From Streptomyces olivochromogenes (GTDB lineage: Bacteria > Actinomycetota > Actinomycetes > Streptomycetales > Streptomycetaceae): a stretch of 64,000 nucleotides of DNA. A program made the translations under genes and the position numbers. Every line of letters starts with the position of its first letter. The first letter of the stretch is position 1. Of this stretch, positions 31,606-40,956 are shown one piece after another. The notes under the pieces are model-generated. The model saw only the letters and a program-made list of their open reading frames with translations, was not told where the DNA came from and did no database searches. The stretch covers positions 248,001 to 312,000 of the forward strand of contig NZ_KQ948461.1 of the NCBI RefSeq assembly GCF_001514115.1, in the 5' to 3' direction.

Positions 31606-33753
31606 TTATACGGAGCTGCGCCGGATGCGGCGCAGGAGCACCAGGCCCGCGATCACGAGAACCCCTCCGGCCGCGGCCGGCCAGAGGTTCGTGCCGGTCT
31701 CGGCCAGATCGCCGGTGACCGCCTGAGGTTCGGTCTGCGACTGCGACTGTGACTGCGAACCTGCCTGCGGCGTGTCCTGCGCTGTCGCCTGCGTGGACGG
31801 GGCGCCCGCGCCCGCGGCCGGCGTCTGCGCGCGGTGGGTCGCTTCGCTGCCGTGGTTCTCGTGCGCGCCGCCCTGCGGTGCGGCGGCCGTGTCGCTCGCC
31901 GCGGCCGAGGGTGACGTGGCCGCCTTGGGCACGACGACAGTGTGGCCGCTGCCGCTGCCGCTGCCGGTGGTCTGGCCGCCGCGCGTCGGTTCGGTGGTGC
32001 CGGGCGTATTGGCCGGAGGCTGCGCGGTCTGCGTGTCCGTGGGGGTCGCGGAGGCCGTCGCGTCGTTGCCGCCGGACGAGGCGTCAGGACTCGGGGACGG
32101 CTCGTCCTGCGACGGCTCACCCGTACCGGCACCGCCGTTACCAGCACCGCCGTTACCAGCACCGCCGTTACCGGCGCCGCCGTCACCAGCACCGCCATTG
32201 CCACCGTCACCGCCGCCGGCCCCTCCGCCGGCACCGTCGCCGCACTGCCGCCCGGCGTTGATGCAGTCCACCATCTCCCGCATGAGGGACGCGTCGAAGA
32301 CGTTGATGAAGTCGTCGTGGTCGGTGATCGCCTTGTGCACCTGCTCCGGGAACCCGTCCACGGCGTACGGGTTCTTCACCTGGCCGTTCTCGAGGGTCGG
32401 CGTCGGAACGTCGTAGATCAGGCGCATCGTCAGCTGCGGGATCGCCTTGAAGCCGCCCGCGCAGTTGCCGTTGGCGTCGGCGAAGGCGACGTGCGTGCGG
32501 TGGTTGGCGCTGTCGATGTTCTGACCGTCCCAGCAGCTCTGGAAGGCGAACGACCGCACCACGCTGCTGCCCTGGGGACAGATCGGGTACTTGTCCGTCA
32601 GCTGCACCTTGTCCTCGAAGCCGGTGCAGCTCCAGTGGGCGTTGGCGTTCGCGGGGCCGTTGGTGAACGCCTTCGCGTCGCCCGTGATGATGCGCAGGAA
32701 CGTCGGCATCTCGACGACCTTGCTCTGCGGGTTGCCGACGAACTCGATCTGCGCCTGCTTGGCCTGCAGGACCTTCCCGACGTTGCCCTCCAGGCCGCCG
32801 CCGTTCTTGTCGGCGTCGAACTCCTGCGTACCGTCCTGCACTCGGAGCACCGGCCAGTAGTACGTGGACTTGTCGCCCTGGTTCTGGCACGTGGTCTCGG
32901 CGTTGGCGAGATCGTCGTTCGTGGCGAACGCGTCGTTCGACTGGTTGCCGACGTAGTCGTGCAGGTGATGGGCGCCGTTGGTGACACCGGGGGCGACGAT
33001 CACGTTGTCGGTGTTGAACTTCTTGTTGGCGTTCACACCGCACGCACTGGTGAACGTGCCGGTCGAGGCGTTGCCGCCGTTGCCCGGCTTCTGCGGCACG
33101 TTCGGCTGGAGCGTCGTGATGTCGACGAAGTCCGCTGCGACGGGGCCGCTGGCGGCGCTCGCGCCGCCGCCCTGCTGGCCGCCGCCCTGTTGCCCGCCCT
33201 GCTGGCCGCCGTTGTTGTTCTGCTGCTGGCCGTTGCCGTTCTGGCCATCGCCGTTGTTCTGGGTCTGGTCCGCGGGGACCGCGGTGCAGGTGGCCAGATC
33301 GTCGAGCGAGTTCGGGGCCTCGGCGCCCGCGTTCTTGAAGTCGGTCTTGATGCGGTCGATGACCGCGCCCCGCTTCTCCTTCAGCGGACCGAGGATCGCG
33401 TTCTGGACGAAGTCCGCGTCCTGCGCCTTGGCCTGCTGCTCCGAGGTCATTCGTGCGTACGCCTCGGAGACCTGCTGGTCGAGAAGGGCGATTTCCTTGT
33501 CGACCTCCGCCCTCGCCTGCTGTGGCACCTCGGCGAGCTTGCTGCCCACGTCCGGACAGTCGATCGTGGCGGCACCCGGTGCCCAGGTCTGGTTGCTCGA
33601 TTTCGCCTGACCGGGCGCACCGGCCGAGCCGCTCTCGGTCGCTGAAGCGTAGACATTGACCGCTACCAGCCCTCCTCCGCCCAGTATCAGCGCGGCTGCG
33701 GCAAAAGTTGCACGCTGTGCACCCATGGGGCGTCTGCGCGTGTTGCGTCTCAC
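31606..33753 (-). CDS. Cell-wall-anchored DUF1996 protein with LAETG sorting signal
   Basis: 715 residues; GTG start with GTAGGAG seven bases upstream. The signal peptide is near 11-38. A polar, Gln/Gly/Asn-rich region runs to about 200. DUF1996 spans about 205-475, with VDITTLQPNVPQKPG, NGAHHLHDYVGNQSNDAF, YYWPVLRVQDGTQEF, CPQGSSVVRSFAFQSCWDGQ and NHRTHVAFADANGNC. A Gly/Asn/Ala repeat and Pro/Thr/Ser spacer follow. The C-terminus has the class E sortase motif LAETG, a hydrophobic stretch and RRIRRSS. Surface display is inferred. DUF1996 proteins are often linked to polysaccharide contexts, but the activity is not established. Confidence 0.88.
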   Translation of the reverse strand: MRRNTRRRPMGAQRATFAAAALILGGGGLVAVNVYASATESGSAGAPGQAKSSNQTWAPGAATIDCPDVGSKLAEVPQQARAEVDKEIALLDQQVSEAYARMTSEQQAKAQDADFVQNAILGPLKEKRGAVIDRIKTDFKNAGAEAPNSLDDLATCTAVPADQTQNNGDGQNGNGQQQNNNGGQQGGQQGGGQQGGGASAASGPVAADFVDITTLQPNVPQKPGNGGNASTGTFTSACGVNANKKFNTDNVIVAPGVTNGAHHLHDYVGNQSNDAFATNDDLANAETTCQNQGDKSTYYWPVLRVQDGTQEFDADKNGGGLEGNVGKVLQAKQAQIEFVGNPQSKVVEMPTFLRIITGDAKAFTNGPANANAHWSCTGFEDKVQLTDKYPICPQGSSVVRSFAFQSCWDGQNIDSANHRTHVAFADANGNCAGGFKAIPQLTMRLIYDVPTPTLENGQVKNPYAVDGFPEQVHKAITDHDDFINVFDASLMREMVDCINAGRQCGDGAGGGAGGGDGGNGGAGDGGAGNGGAGNGGAGNGGAGTGEPSQDEPSPSPDASSGGNDATASATPTDTQTAQPPANTPGTTEPTRGGQTTGSGSGSGHTVVVPKAATSPSAAASDTAAAPQGGAHENHGSEATHRAQTPAAGAGAPSTQATAQDTPQAGSQSQSQSQTEPQAVTGDLAETGTNLWPAAAGGVLVIAGLVLLRRIRRSSV
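32131..32205 (-). repeat. Five 15-bp repeats encoding a Gly/Asn/Ala spacer
   Basis: Tandem units based on ACCGCCGTTACCAGC, with the first two identical and the rest slightly diverged, encode a GNGGA-type pentapeptide repeat between the DUF1996 domain and the wall-spanning region. Copy number is likely variable. Confidence 0.85.
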
Positions 33754-33904
33754 GTGTGTACTCCTACGTCCCGTGGCAGGCCAGGCATGGAAATCCCCCG
33801 TCCCATACGCAGGCGGGCCCGGTAGCGTTCAAACGCCGCACGAATTCACAGCAGCCTCGTAGCTCGCGGCCAAACCTGCCACGCCGATCCCGGGCCAGCA
33901 CCCG

Positions 33905-35197
33905 TCAAGCCCGCCCGTGTGCCTTCTGCGAGCGGCGCGACAGCGAGTCGATGACCACCGCGGCGAAGAGCACCCCGCCCGTGATGACGAACTGGACGGC
34001 AGCGGGGGTGTCCGTGAGCGCCATGCCCGAGGCGATCGACTGGATGATCAGCATGCCGAGCGCGGCGGACCAGGTCGTGCCGCGTCCTCCGAACAGGCTG
34101 GTGCCCCCGATGACGGCTGCCGCGATGGCATTGAGCAACAGGACGCCCGAGCCCGAACTCTGGCTCACCGAGGTGATGCGCGAGGCCAGGAACAGACCGC
34201 CGATCGCGGCCATGGTGCCCGAGATCGCGAGCACCGCGGTCTGCACCCCCGTGACACTGAGGCTGGCGCGGCGGGCTGCCTCGACGCTGCCGCCGAGTGC
34301 GTAGATCTGCCGCCCGTAGTGCGTGCGGCGCAGCACGATGTCCAGGCCGGCCACCACGGCGAGGAAGATCAGCAGGGCGAGTGGCAGGCCCTGGAAACGG
34401 TTGAGCAGATACGCGCCGGTGAACGCGATCACCGCGAGTACTCCGGTGCGTGTCACGATTCCCCGCAGCGAGCGATACGGCATGCCGACGGCTTTGCGGC
34501 GCCGCCTGTCCTGGTAGCACACGAGGAAGACCATGGCCGCGGCGATCGCCGCCAGGCCGTAGGCGACGGCGTCGTTGGTGAAGTAGTAGCTGGTCAGCCT
34601 GGCGACGAGCCCGTGTTCGTCGAGGTTGACGGTGCCGCTGGCCCCGAGGATGTACAGCATGAAGCCGTTCCAGGTGAGCAGGCCCGCGAGCGTGACGACG
34701 AACGCCGGCACCCGGGTCTTCGCGAAGGAGAAGCCCTGGATGGTTCCCGCCGCGGTACCCGTGAGCACCCCGATGAGGGCGGCAAGCCATTCGGGCACGC
34801 CGTTGTTCACGTTGAGAACGGCGAAGACGGCCGCCGCGAGACCGCTGATCGAGCCGACCGACAGGTCGAGTTCACCGATCAGCAGGACGAAGACGATGCC
34901 GACCGCGATGAGCCCGGTGCCCGCGACGTCCACGCTGAGATTGGACAGGTTGCGGGGCGAGAGGAAGCTCTGGTTCAGGGACTGGAAGGTGATCCAGACG
35001 GCGGCGAGGACGAGGACGACGGGCAGTGAGCCCAGTTCGCCGGCGCTCAGCTTGCGCCGGGCGACGGCGACCTGGCGATCGACGCCACGGGCGACGGCAC
35101 GGGCGAAGACCTGCCCGCGGCTGGGCTGCGGGGCCTCGGTGTCGGGTTCGGTGGGTTCGGTGGGGTGGGCCCGAGCGTTGTCCGCCGTCCTGCGCAT
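33905..35197 (-). CDS. Sugar ABC transporter permease, ribose/xylose (RbsC/XylH) type
   Basis: 430 residues with about ten membrane segments and a charged cytoplasmic N-terminus of about 60 residues. Family motifs: GIVFVLLIGELDLSVGSISG, TRVPAFVVTLAGLLTWNGFM, LRRTHYGRQIYALGGSVEAA, AAVIGGTSLFGGRGTTWSA. It is encoded five bases after the ATPase gene. With the ATPase and binding lipoprotein it forms a complete pentose/hexose importer, probably for xylose by similarity of the binding protein. Confidence 0.93.
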   Translation of the reverse strand: MRRTADNARAHPTEPTEPDTEAPQPSRGQVFARAVARGVDRQVAVARRKLSAGELGSLPVVLVLAAVWITFQSLNQSFLSPRNLSNLSVDVAGTGLIAVGIVFVLLIGELDLSVGSISGLAAAVFAVLNVNNGVPEWLAALIGVLTGTAAGTIQGFSFAKTRVPAFVVTLAGLLTWNGFMLYILGASGTVNLDEHGLVARLTSYYFTNDAVAYGLAAIAAAMVFLVCYQDRRRRKAVGMPYRSLRGIVTRTGVLAVIAFTGAYLLNRFQGLPLALLIFLAVVAGLDIVLRRTHYGRQIYALGGSVEAARRASLSVTGVQTAVLAISGTMAAIGGLFLASRITSVSQSSGSGVLLLNAIAAAVIGGTSLFGGRGTTWSAALGMLIIQSIASGMALTDTPAAVQFVITGGVLFAAVVIDSLSRRSQKAHGRA

Positions 35198-35202
35198 CCC
35201 TT

Positions 35203-35976
35203 TCACCACCTCGACTCGTGGGAGGCCATGCGGTGGGGCACGTTCTCCGTGGCGCCGGTGACGGAGGAGATGATCTGTTCCTGAGATGCGGTGTTCACGT
35301 CGAAGAAGCCGTTGTTGCGACCGAGCCGCAGCACGGCGGCACGGTCCGCGAGAGCTTTGACGTCGCCCATGTTGTGACTGATGAGCAGTACGCCCAGGCC
35401 GCGGTCGCGCAGCTGGTCGACGAGGTCCAGGACTTCGCGCGTCTGCTCGAATCCCAGAGCCGCGGTCGGTTCGTCCAGGAGGAGAACCCGCGGGTCGCAC
35501 AGGAGCGAGCGGGCGATGGCGACTGTCTGCCGCTGGCCACTGGAGAGTGAGACGGTGGGGACCCGTAGATCGGGGACACCTTTGGTCAGGCGTTCCAGCA
35601 GGTGCCTGGTACGGCGTTCCATCTCCACCTCGTCGAGGAATCCGAACCTGCGGATCTCGCGCCCGAGGAAGAGGTTGCCGACGACATCGAGGTTCCCGCA
35701 CAGCGCGAGGTCCTGGTAGACGGTGGCGATACCGAGGTCCCGGGCGTCGTGGGGGCGTTTGATGGGGACCGCCCGGCCTTCCCACTCGATGGTGCCCTTG
35801 TCCGCGGGGGCGACGCCGGAGATGACATTGACGAGAGTGGACTTGCCGGCCCCGTTGTCCCCCAGAAGAGCGACGACCTGGCCGGCGTAAATCTCCAGTT
35901 CGATGTCCGTGAGGACCTCGACGACGCCATAGCGCTTGCACACGCCACGCAGCGCCAGCAAGGGGGGAGTCGGCAC
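35203..35976 (-). CDS. Sugar ABC transporter ATPase, single-domain XylG type
   Basis: 257 residues: Walker A ALLGDNGAGKST, Q-loop TVYQDLALC, signature LSSGQRQTVAIARSLL (a variant of LSGGQ), Walker B VLLLDEPTAALG, H-loop LLISHNMGDVKAL. Classical RbsA/XylG proteins are about 500 residues with two ATPase halves; this one has a single half and must homodimerise. The GTG at 35976 is preferred: AAGGAG is nine bases upstream, whereas the ATG three codons earlier directly abuts it. Confidence 0.93.
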   Translation of the reverse strand: MPTPPLLALRGVCKRYGVVEVLTDIELEIYAGQVVALLGDNGAGKSTLVNVISGVAPADKGTIEWEGRAVPIKRPHDARDLGIATVYQDLALCGNLDVVGNLFLGREIRRFGFLDEVEMERRTRHLLERLTKGVPDLRVPTVSLSSGQRQTVAIARSLLCDPRVLLLDEPTAALGFEQTREVLDLVDQLRDRGLGVLLISHNMGDVKALADRAAVLRLGRNNGFFDVNTASQEQIISSVTGATENVPHRMASHESRW

Positions 35977-36023
35977 GGTGACCATCTCCTTCCCGGGGCC
36001 CGGACCTGCTCGGAACCTGCCTG

Positions 36024-37112
36024 TCAGGTGAGCCCCGCCTTGCCGCATGCGGCCTCGAGTTGGGGGGTGCAGATCTGCCGGATCGTGTAGACGCCGTCCT
36101 TCACCAGGGTGTTCTTGATGTTGCCGACGGTCACGGGCACGGGGGTGAGCATGGTGGCGGGAACCGTCCTCCCGTCGCGGATCCTCACCTTGCCCGTGGC
36201 GACCCGGTCGAGGTTTTCGTGGCGGGCCGCGGCCACGGCCATGGCGGCGGCCGCGGAGGCCTCGGGTCCGAAGGGTTTGTAGACGGTCATGTACTGATCG
36301 CCGGCGACGATGCGCCGCAGGGCTCCCAGTTCGGCGTCCTGCCCGGTGACGGGAGGCAGCGGGGCGACCTTGTTCGCCTTGAGGGCGGAGATGCTGCCGG
36401 CGGCGAGGCCGTCGTTGGCGGCGTAGACCCCGTGGATGGTGGAGGCGCCGAGGGCGGAGATGGCGCCGGACATGTCGAGGTTCGCGGTCTCCGGCCGCCA
36501 CTGGAGGATGTCGTACGCCTTGCCGATCTTCACTCTGCCGTTGAGCACGGACAGCGCGCCCTTCTTGAACGCGGCCGCGTTGGGATCGCTGGGATCGCCG
36601 TTCAGCATGACGATCTCGCCGCTGCGCGCCTTGGCGCCCATCGCCTTCAGCAGTGCCCTGCCCTGGAGCCTGCCGACCTCCTCGCCGTCGAAGGAGGCAT
36701 AACCGGAGATCGGGCCCTCGGAGAGACGGTCGTAGGCGATGACCGGGATACCTGCCGCATGGGCCTTCTTGACCGCGACGCCGAGCGATCTGGAGTCGAC
36801 GGCCACGAGCACGATGGCATCGACCCCTCTGGTGATCATCGAGTCCATCTGTTCCTGCTGGGTGGCCACATCGCCCTTGGCGTTGACATGCTCGACCGTG
36901 CAGTCGTGGCACAGCTCCGTGATCTTCTTCGTGAGCAGTGGCGTGTCCTGTGTCTCCCAACGGGACGTGGCGGCGTCCGGCAGCAGCAGGCCGATCCTCA
37001 GGTTGTCGCCACCGCCGGAGCTGCTCCCGGCGTCGTGCCCGCAGGCCGTGAGAGCGACGGCCGTCGAGATCGCGGTCATGACGACGGCCGCGCCCCGGAT
37101 GCAGGCCTTCAT
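36024..37112 (-). CDS. Sugar-binding lipoprotein, XylF-like (transporter subunit)
   Basis: 362 residues. Signal peptide with lipobox ALTACG. The mature class I fold has RIGLLLPDAATSRWE, MDSMITRGVDAIVLVAVDSR, VIAYDRLSEGPISGYASFDG, MLNGDPSDPNAAAFKKGALS, GVYAANDGLAAGSISALK and VTGQDAELGALRRIVAGDQY. Extra Cys pairs (LCHDC; ICTPQLEAAC) probably form disulfides. It is first in the operon with ATPase and permease, and a close paralogue lies divergently at 39825. D-xylose is the most likely ligand by family. Confidence 0.92.
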   Translation of the reverse strand: MKACIRGAAVVMTAISTAVALTACGHDAGSSSGGGDNLRIGLLLPDAATSRWETQDTPLLTKKITELCHDCTVEHVNAKGDVATQQEQMDSMITRGVDAIVLVAVDSRSLGVAVKKAHAAGIPVIAYDRLSEGPISGYASFDGEEVGRLQGRALLKAMGAKARSGEIVMLNGDPSDPNAAAFKKGALSVLNGRVKIGKAYDILQWRPETANLDMSGAISALGASTIHGVYAANDGLAAGSISALKANKVAPLPPVTGQDAELGALRRIVAGDQYMTVYKPFGPEASAAAAMAVAAARHENLDRVATGKVRIRDGRTVPATMLTPVPVTVGNIKNTLVKDGVYTIRQICTPQLEAACGKAGLT

Positions 37113-37293
37113 GCGAGAGACCTCCCTGTCCTTCACCTCGCGCGGCGAGGGCCCGGTGGCAGGACGACCACGTCGTAAGTGTGACACCGGCTGAGGAATA
37201 TGTCCTATTGATACCCATATACGATTCTGGTGTGTGGGTGCCTGATTTTCATCCGTCGGCACCTGACGCATCGACGGGAGGTAGGTCGCCGAC
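37113..37293. promoter_or_regulatory. AT-rich divergent promoter region between the two sugar-binding-protein operons
   Basis: 181 bp with an unusually AT-rich core at 37195-37232. It includes an inverted pair ATATG (37198-37202) / CATAT (37216-37220) and TTGATA at 37208-37213. It must contain both promoters, but the exact boxes are uncertain. Confidence 0.4.
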
Positions 37294-39828
37294 ATGCCTC
37301 ATGAAGGCCGTGCCCGGACCGGGGTCTCGGACCCACGGGCATGCGAGGCCGACGCCGTCGGCACCGGTTCACCGCCTCCGGTGCCGGAGGCGGTCACGAG
37401 CGAGCGGGCCCTGACGTTCGTGGGAGCGGCGCTGACAGCGGTCTATCTGCCCGGTGCCGGGCATCAGGAGCTTCGCCTGGTGGAAACGGCCGGATGCGCC
37501 CGTGGCGAGTACGGGCTGCCGGAGCGTTTGCCACTGTCCGGTGACTCACCCGCGGCGCACACCTTTCGCACCGGCCGGCCACTGTGGCTGACTCCCGCGG
37601 CACTCGCCTCCTACTCCACGGGCGGGCCCACGCCCCCGCGGCCGGAGGCGTCGCTCGCCGCGCTGCCACTCGGGACGGACGGCCGGCGGCTGGGCTGCCT
37701 CGTCGTCGTGGGGGATTCGACGGACGGCTTCGAGACCGAACAACGGCGCTTCCTGGAGCCGTACGCCGACGCCGTCGGCGCCGTGCTCCGGACGGGAACC
37801 GGCCGGCCCGCTCCGCCTCCGCTGCTGAGTCCGGCCCTGCGGAGTCTGTGCGTCGGCTCCTTCGTCATCACGCCGGACACCGGCCTGATCGAGGCGGACG
37901 AGTCGCTGCTCGAACTGGCCGGCATCACGCCCGATGACTTCGACGGCAAGGCGGACACCCTGCTCGCGCATGCCCTCCCGGAGGACATGCACGCGCTGAT
38001 GTCGGTCCTGGAGCCCTCCACCCAGACGGTCGGCCGGCGGGAACTGGAGTTCCGTGTCCGCCGCCCGACGGGTGAGATGCGCTGGCTGAGCCTGAGCTGC
38101 CAGGTGGTGGCGGGCCTCGACGGCCGGCCGGAGCAGGTAGTGGGTGTGGTGACGGCGACCTCGGTCCTGCGGCAGAGCGCCGACGACGTGTCCAGGATCC
38201 AGTGGCTGACTGCCGCACTCGACGATGCCGTAACGGTCCGTGACGTCAGCCGGGTGGTGGTCAACGCGCTGGGTGAGCCGCTGGGCGCCGACCGGGTGGC
38301 GCTCGCCGAGTTGCAGGACGACCGGCTCGCGGTCACCGTGCTCGATCCGCCCGAGCCCGCCGCCTGGCCGCAGTGGTGGCGTGCCGAGTGGCGTTCGGAG
38401 TGGCCCGACGCACCGGTCAGCGCCCTGCCCACCCTGCAGATGGCTCTGCGGGACGGACGCATGGATCTGTGGTCCGCCGGCGCGGCCCTCGAGCCCGGAC
38501 TCGCGGGCATCGGCGCCGGAGGTCTGGCCGTCCTGCCGCTCCCCGCCAAGGGCTGGGTCGCCGGCGTGTGCCTGGTCGGCTGGGACCAGCCGCACGAGTT
38601 CGTCCCCGAGGAGCGGTTCCTGCTGACCGCCACCGCGGCGCTGGTGGGACAGGCCCTCAAACGTGCCCGCGCGCACGACGCCGAACAAGAGCTCGCGACG
38701 ATGCTCCAGCGCAGTCTCCTGCCCCGGCGCCTGCCCGAGCTGCCCGGCGGGACGGCCGTCGCCCGCTATCTGCCCGCGAAGCGGGGGTTGCAGGTGGGCG
38801 GTGACTGGTACGACGTCATAGCCCTCTCCGAGGATCGGGTGGCGCTGGTCATCGGCGACGTGCAGGGACACAGCGCCGGAGCCGCGACGATCATGGGCCA
38901 GATGCGCACCGCGATCAGGGCGTACGCCGTGGAGGGCCATCCGCCCGACGTGGTCGTCTCGCACGCCAACCGGCTCCTCGTCGGTATGGAGACCGATCTG
39001 TTCGCCACCTGCTGCTACGCCGAGTTGGACATGGAGGAGGGCAACGCCCTGTTCGTACGGGCCGGGCACCTCGCACCGCTGCTGCGCCATCCCGACGGCA
39101 GGACCGAGGAGGTACAGGTCGAGGGCGGACTCCCGCTGGGCATCCTCGCGGACGCGGAATTCCCCATGACCACCTGCGCGCTGGCCCCCGGCACGGTGAT
39201 CGTCATGGTCACCGACGGCCTGGTCGAGGCCGTCGACCTGCCCCTGGACGAGGGCATGGACCGGACCCGCACCGCGCTCGCCGCGGCTGATCCGGCGGAT
39301 CCGGGGGAAATGGCCGACGAACTGCTCGGCGAACTCGACCCTCGTGAGGACGACGTGGCGCTGTTGCTGCTGCGCTACGACGGCATGAAGACCCGACCCA
39401 TACGGGCCGGCTGGGCGGTGTGGCGGCTGCCCGACGCCGTCATGCACGCACGCCGTTTCACCGCACGCGCACTGCGCCGGTGGAAGGTCGAAGAAGTGAC
39501 CGACGCGGCGTTGCTGGTCGTGTCGGAACTGGTCACCAACGGCCTCATGCACACTCAGGGCCCGGTCCGCGTCGACCTGATGCTCCGCGGAGACCGGGTG
39601 CGGGTCAGCGTGAGCGACTGCTCGCCGCGTGCCCCGGCCAAGCCGGTGATCGTGGACTGGGACGAGACCGGCGGCCGAGGTCTGCTGCTCGTCGAAGCGA
39701 TGTCGGAGTCCTTCGGCTCCGTGCCGGTGGCCGGCGGCAAGCAGGTGTGGAGCGAGCTCGTCGTGCCGCACTGCGAGCAGGCTCGCGCGGGTGCGGGGCC
39801 CCGGACGGAGCGAGGGGGTCCGCCATGA
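37294..39828 (+). CDS. Multidomain GAF-PAS-GAF-SpoIIE phosphatase-HATPase regulator
   Basis: 844 residues, no membrane segment. In order: a GAF-like domain (about 36-165), PAS (about 180-290: FVITPDTGLIEADESLLELA), a second GAF-like domain (about 300-455), a PP2C/SpoIIE phosphatase (about 460-695: VGGDWYDVIALSEDRVALVI, GDVQGHSAGAATIMGQ, VTDGLVEAVD, REDDVALLLLR with metal-binding Asp residues), and a GHKL kinase/ATPase domain (about 700-830: VSELVTNGLMHTQ, DETGGRGLLLVE). Such proteins switch anti-sigma/anti-anti-sigma partners. Its stop overlaps the start of a sugar-binding lipoprotein gene (ATGA, 39825-39828), an unusual pairing. Confidence 0.92.
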   Translation: MPHEGRARTGVSDPRACEADAVGTGSPPPVPEAVTSERALTFVGAALTAVYLPGAGHQELRLVETAGCARGEYGLPERLPLSGDSPAAHTFRTGRPLWLTPAALASYSTGGPTPPRPEASLAALPLGTDGRRLGCLVVVGDSTDGFETEQRRFLEPYADAVGAVLRTGTGRPAPPPLLSPALRSLCVGSFVITPDTGLIEADESLLELAGITPDDFDGKADTLLAHALPEDMHALMSVLEPSTQTVGRRELEFRVRRPTGEMRWLSLSCQVVAGLDGRPEQVVGVVTATSVLRQSADDVSRIQWLTAALDDAVTVRDVSRVVVNALGEPLGADRVALAELQDDRLAVTVLDPPEPAAWPQWWRAEWRSEWPDAPVSALPTLQMALRDGRMDLWSAGAALEPGLAGIGAGGLAVLPLPAKGWVAGVCLVGWDQPHEFVPEERFLLTATAALVGQALKRARAHDAEQELATMLQRSLLPRRLPELPGGTAVARYLPAKRGLQVGGDWYDVIALSEDRVALVIGDVQGHSAGAATIMGQMRTAIRAYAVEGHPPDVVVSHANRLLVGMETDLFATCCYAELDMEEGNALFVRAGHLAPLLRHPDGRTEEVQVEGGLPLGILADAEFPMTTCALAPGTVIVMVTDGLVEAVDLPLDEGMDRTRTALAAADPADPGEMADELLGELDPREDDVALLLLRYDGMKTRPIRAGWAVWRLPDAVMHARRFTARALRRWKVEEVTDAALLVVSELVTNGLMHTQGPVRVDLMLRGDRVRVSVSDCSPRAPAKPVIVDWDETGGRGLLLVEAMSESFGSVPVAGGKQVWSELVVPHCEQARAGAGPRTERGGPP

Positions 39829-40913
39829 GGACCCGTACATGGCACGTCGTCGCGGTGCTCGTCGCGGGATTCATGACGACGTCCCTGGCCGCCGCCTGCG
39901 AGGAAATGGAAGAGGAGAGGGACAAGGACGGCTTCACCGTCGGCCTGCTGCTCCCGAGCCGAACCGTGCCTCGCTGGGAGCGGTCCGACAAGCCGCTGAT
40001 CGAGAAGCGGCTGAAGCAACTGTGCCCCCGCTGCACCTTGGAGTACGCCAACGCCCAGAACGACGCGATGAGGCAGCGGCAACAGATGAGCTCCATGATC
40101 ACCAAAGGGGTCAGGGTCCTCATCCTCGACGCCACCGACACCAGGGCGCTGCGCTCCTCGATCCAGGAGGCGCACGAGGCGGGCGTCCCGGTCGTCGCGT
40201 ACGACCGGCTCGCCGAAGGCCCGATCTCGGGCTACGTCAGTTTCGACGGCGCGCAGGTCGGCAGGCTCCAGGGCGAGGCGCTCCTGAAGGCCATGGGCGA
40301 CAAGGCCAACGGCGGAAACGTCGTCATGATGAACGGCGATCCGACCAGCCCCAACGCTGAATGGTTCCGCAGCGGCGCCCTGTCCGTCGTCTCCGGCAAG
40401 GTGAGGATCGGAAGGGCGTACGACACCCAGGGCTGGAGCATGGACAGCGCCCACGCCAACATGTCCGCCGCGATGGCGGCCCTGGGCCCGGACCGGATCG
40501 ACGGCGTCCTGGCGGCCAACGACACCATCGCCTCGGGCGTCATCTCCGCTCTCAAGAGCGCCCGGGTAAAGGACCTTCCTCCCGTCACCGGCCAGGACGC
40601 CGACCTCGACGCCGTGCAGCGCATCGTCAGGGGCGAGCAGTACATGACGGTCTACAAACCCTTCAAGGCGGAGGCCGACGCGGCTGCCGCCATGGCCGTC
40701 GCCCTGGGACGCGGAGAGGACCCCCGCGAGATCGCCACGACGACGACCGACAGCCCCACCACCAGGAACATCCCCTCCGTCCTGCTCACGCCGAGCGCGG
40801 TGACGGTGGACAAGATCAAACCGACGCTCCTCAAGGACGGCATGTACAGCGTCGACGAGATCTGCACCGCGGAGCTCCGGGCCGCCTGTGAAAAGGCCGG
40901 ACTCACCCGCTGA
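39825..40913 (+). CDS. Second XylF-like sugar-binding lipoprotein, coupled to the SpoIIE regulator
   Basis: 362 residues. Signal with lipobox LAAAC, then a charged EEMEEERDKD spacer. It is clearly paralogous to the protein at 36024: roughly half of positions are identical by eye, including AYDRLAEGPISGYVSFDG, LTPSAVTVDKIKPTLLKDGM and the same Cys pairs (LCPRC; ICTAELRAAC). It is translated with the regulator rather than with a permease or ATPase. Inference: it acts as a sensor or alternative receptor for the divergent transporter. Confidence 0.9.
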   Translation: MRTRTWHVVAVLVAGFMTTSLAAACEEMEEERDKDGFTVGLLLPSRTVPRWERSDKPLIEKRLKQLCPRCTLEYANAQNDAMRQRQQMSSMITKGVRVLILDATDTRALRSSIQEAHEAGVPVVAYDRLAEGPISGYVSFDGAQVGRLQGEALLKAMGDKANGGNVVMMNGDPTSPNAEWFRSGALSVVSGKVRIGRAYDTQGWSMDSAHANMSAAMAALGPDRIDGVLAANDTIASGVISALKSARVKDLPPVTGQDADLDAVQRIVRGEQYMTVYKPFKAEADAAAAMAVALGRGEDPREIATTTTDSPTTRNIPSVLLTPSAVTVDKIKPTLLKDGMYSVDEICTAELRAACEKAGLTR

Positions 40914-40936
40914 AAGGCCGGACTCACCCCCCGCTG
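40892..40936. repeat. Imperfect tandem duplication at the stop codon of the binding-protein gene
   Basis: AAAGGCCGGACTCACCCGCTG (40892-40912) is followed by a copy with three extra C (40913-40936). The first copy encodes the last residues and the start of the stop codon; the second lies outside the gene. Confidence 0.85.
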
Positions 40937-40956
40937 AGAGGAAGAGTGACGGGTAC

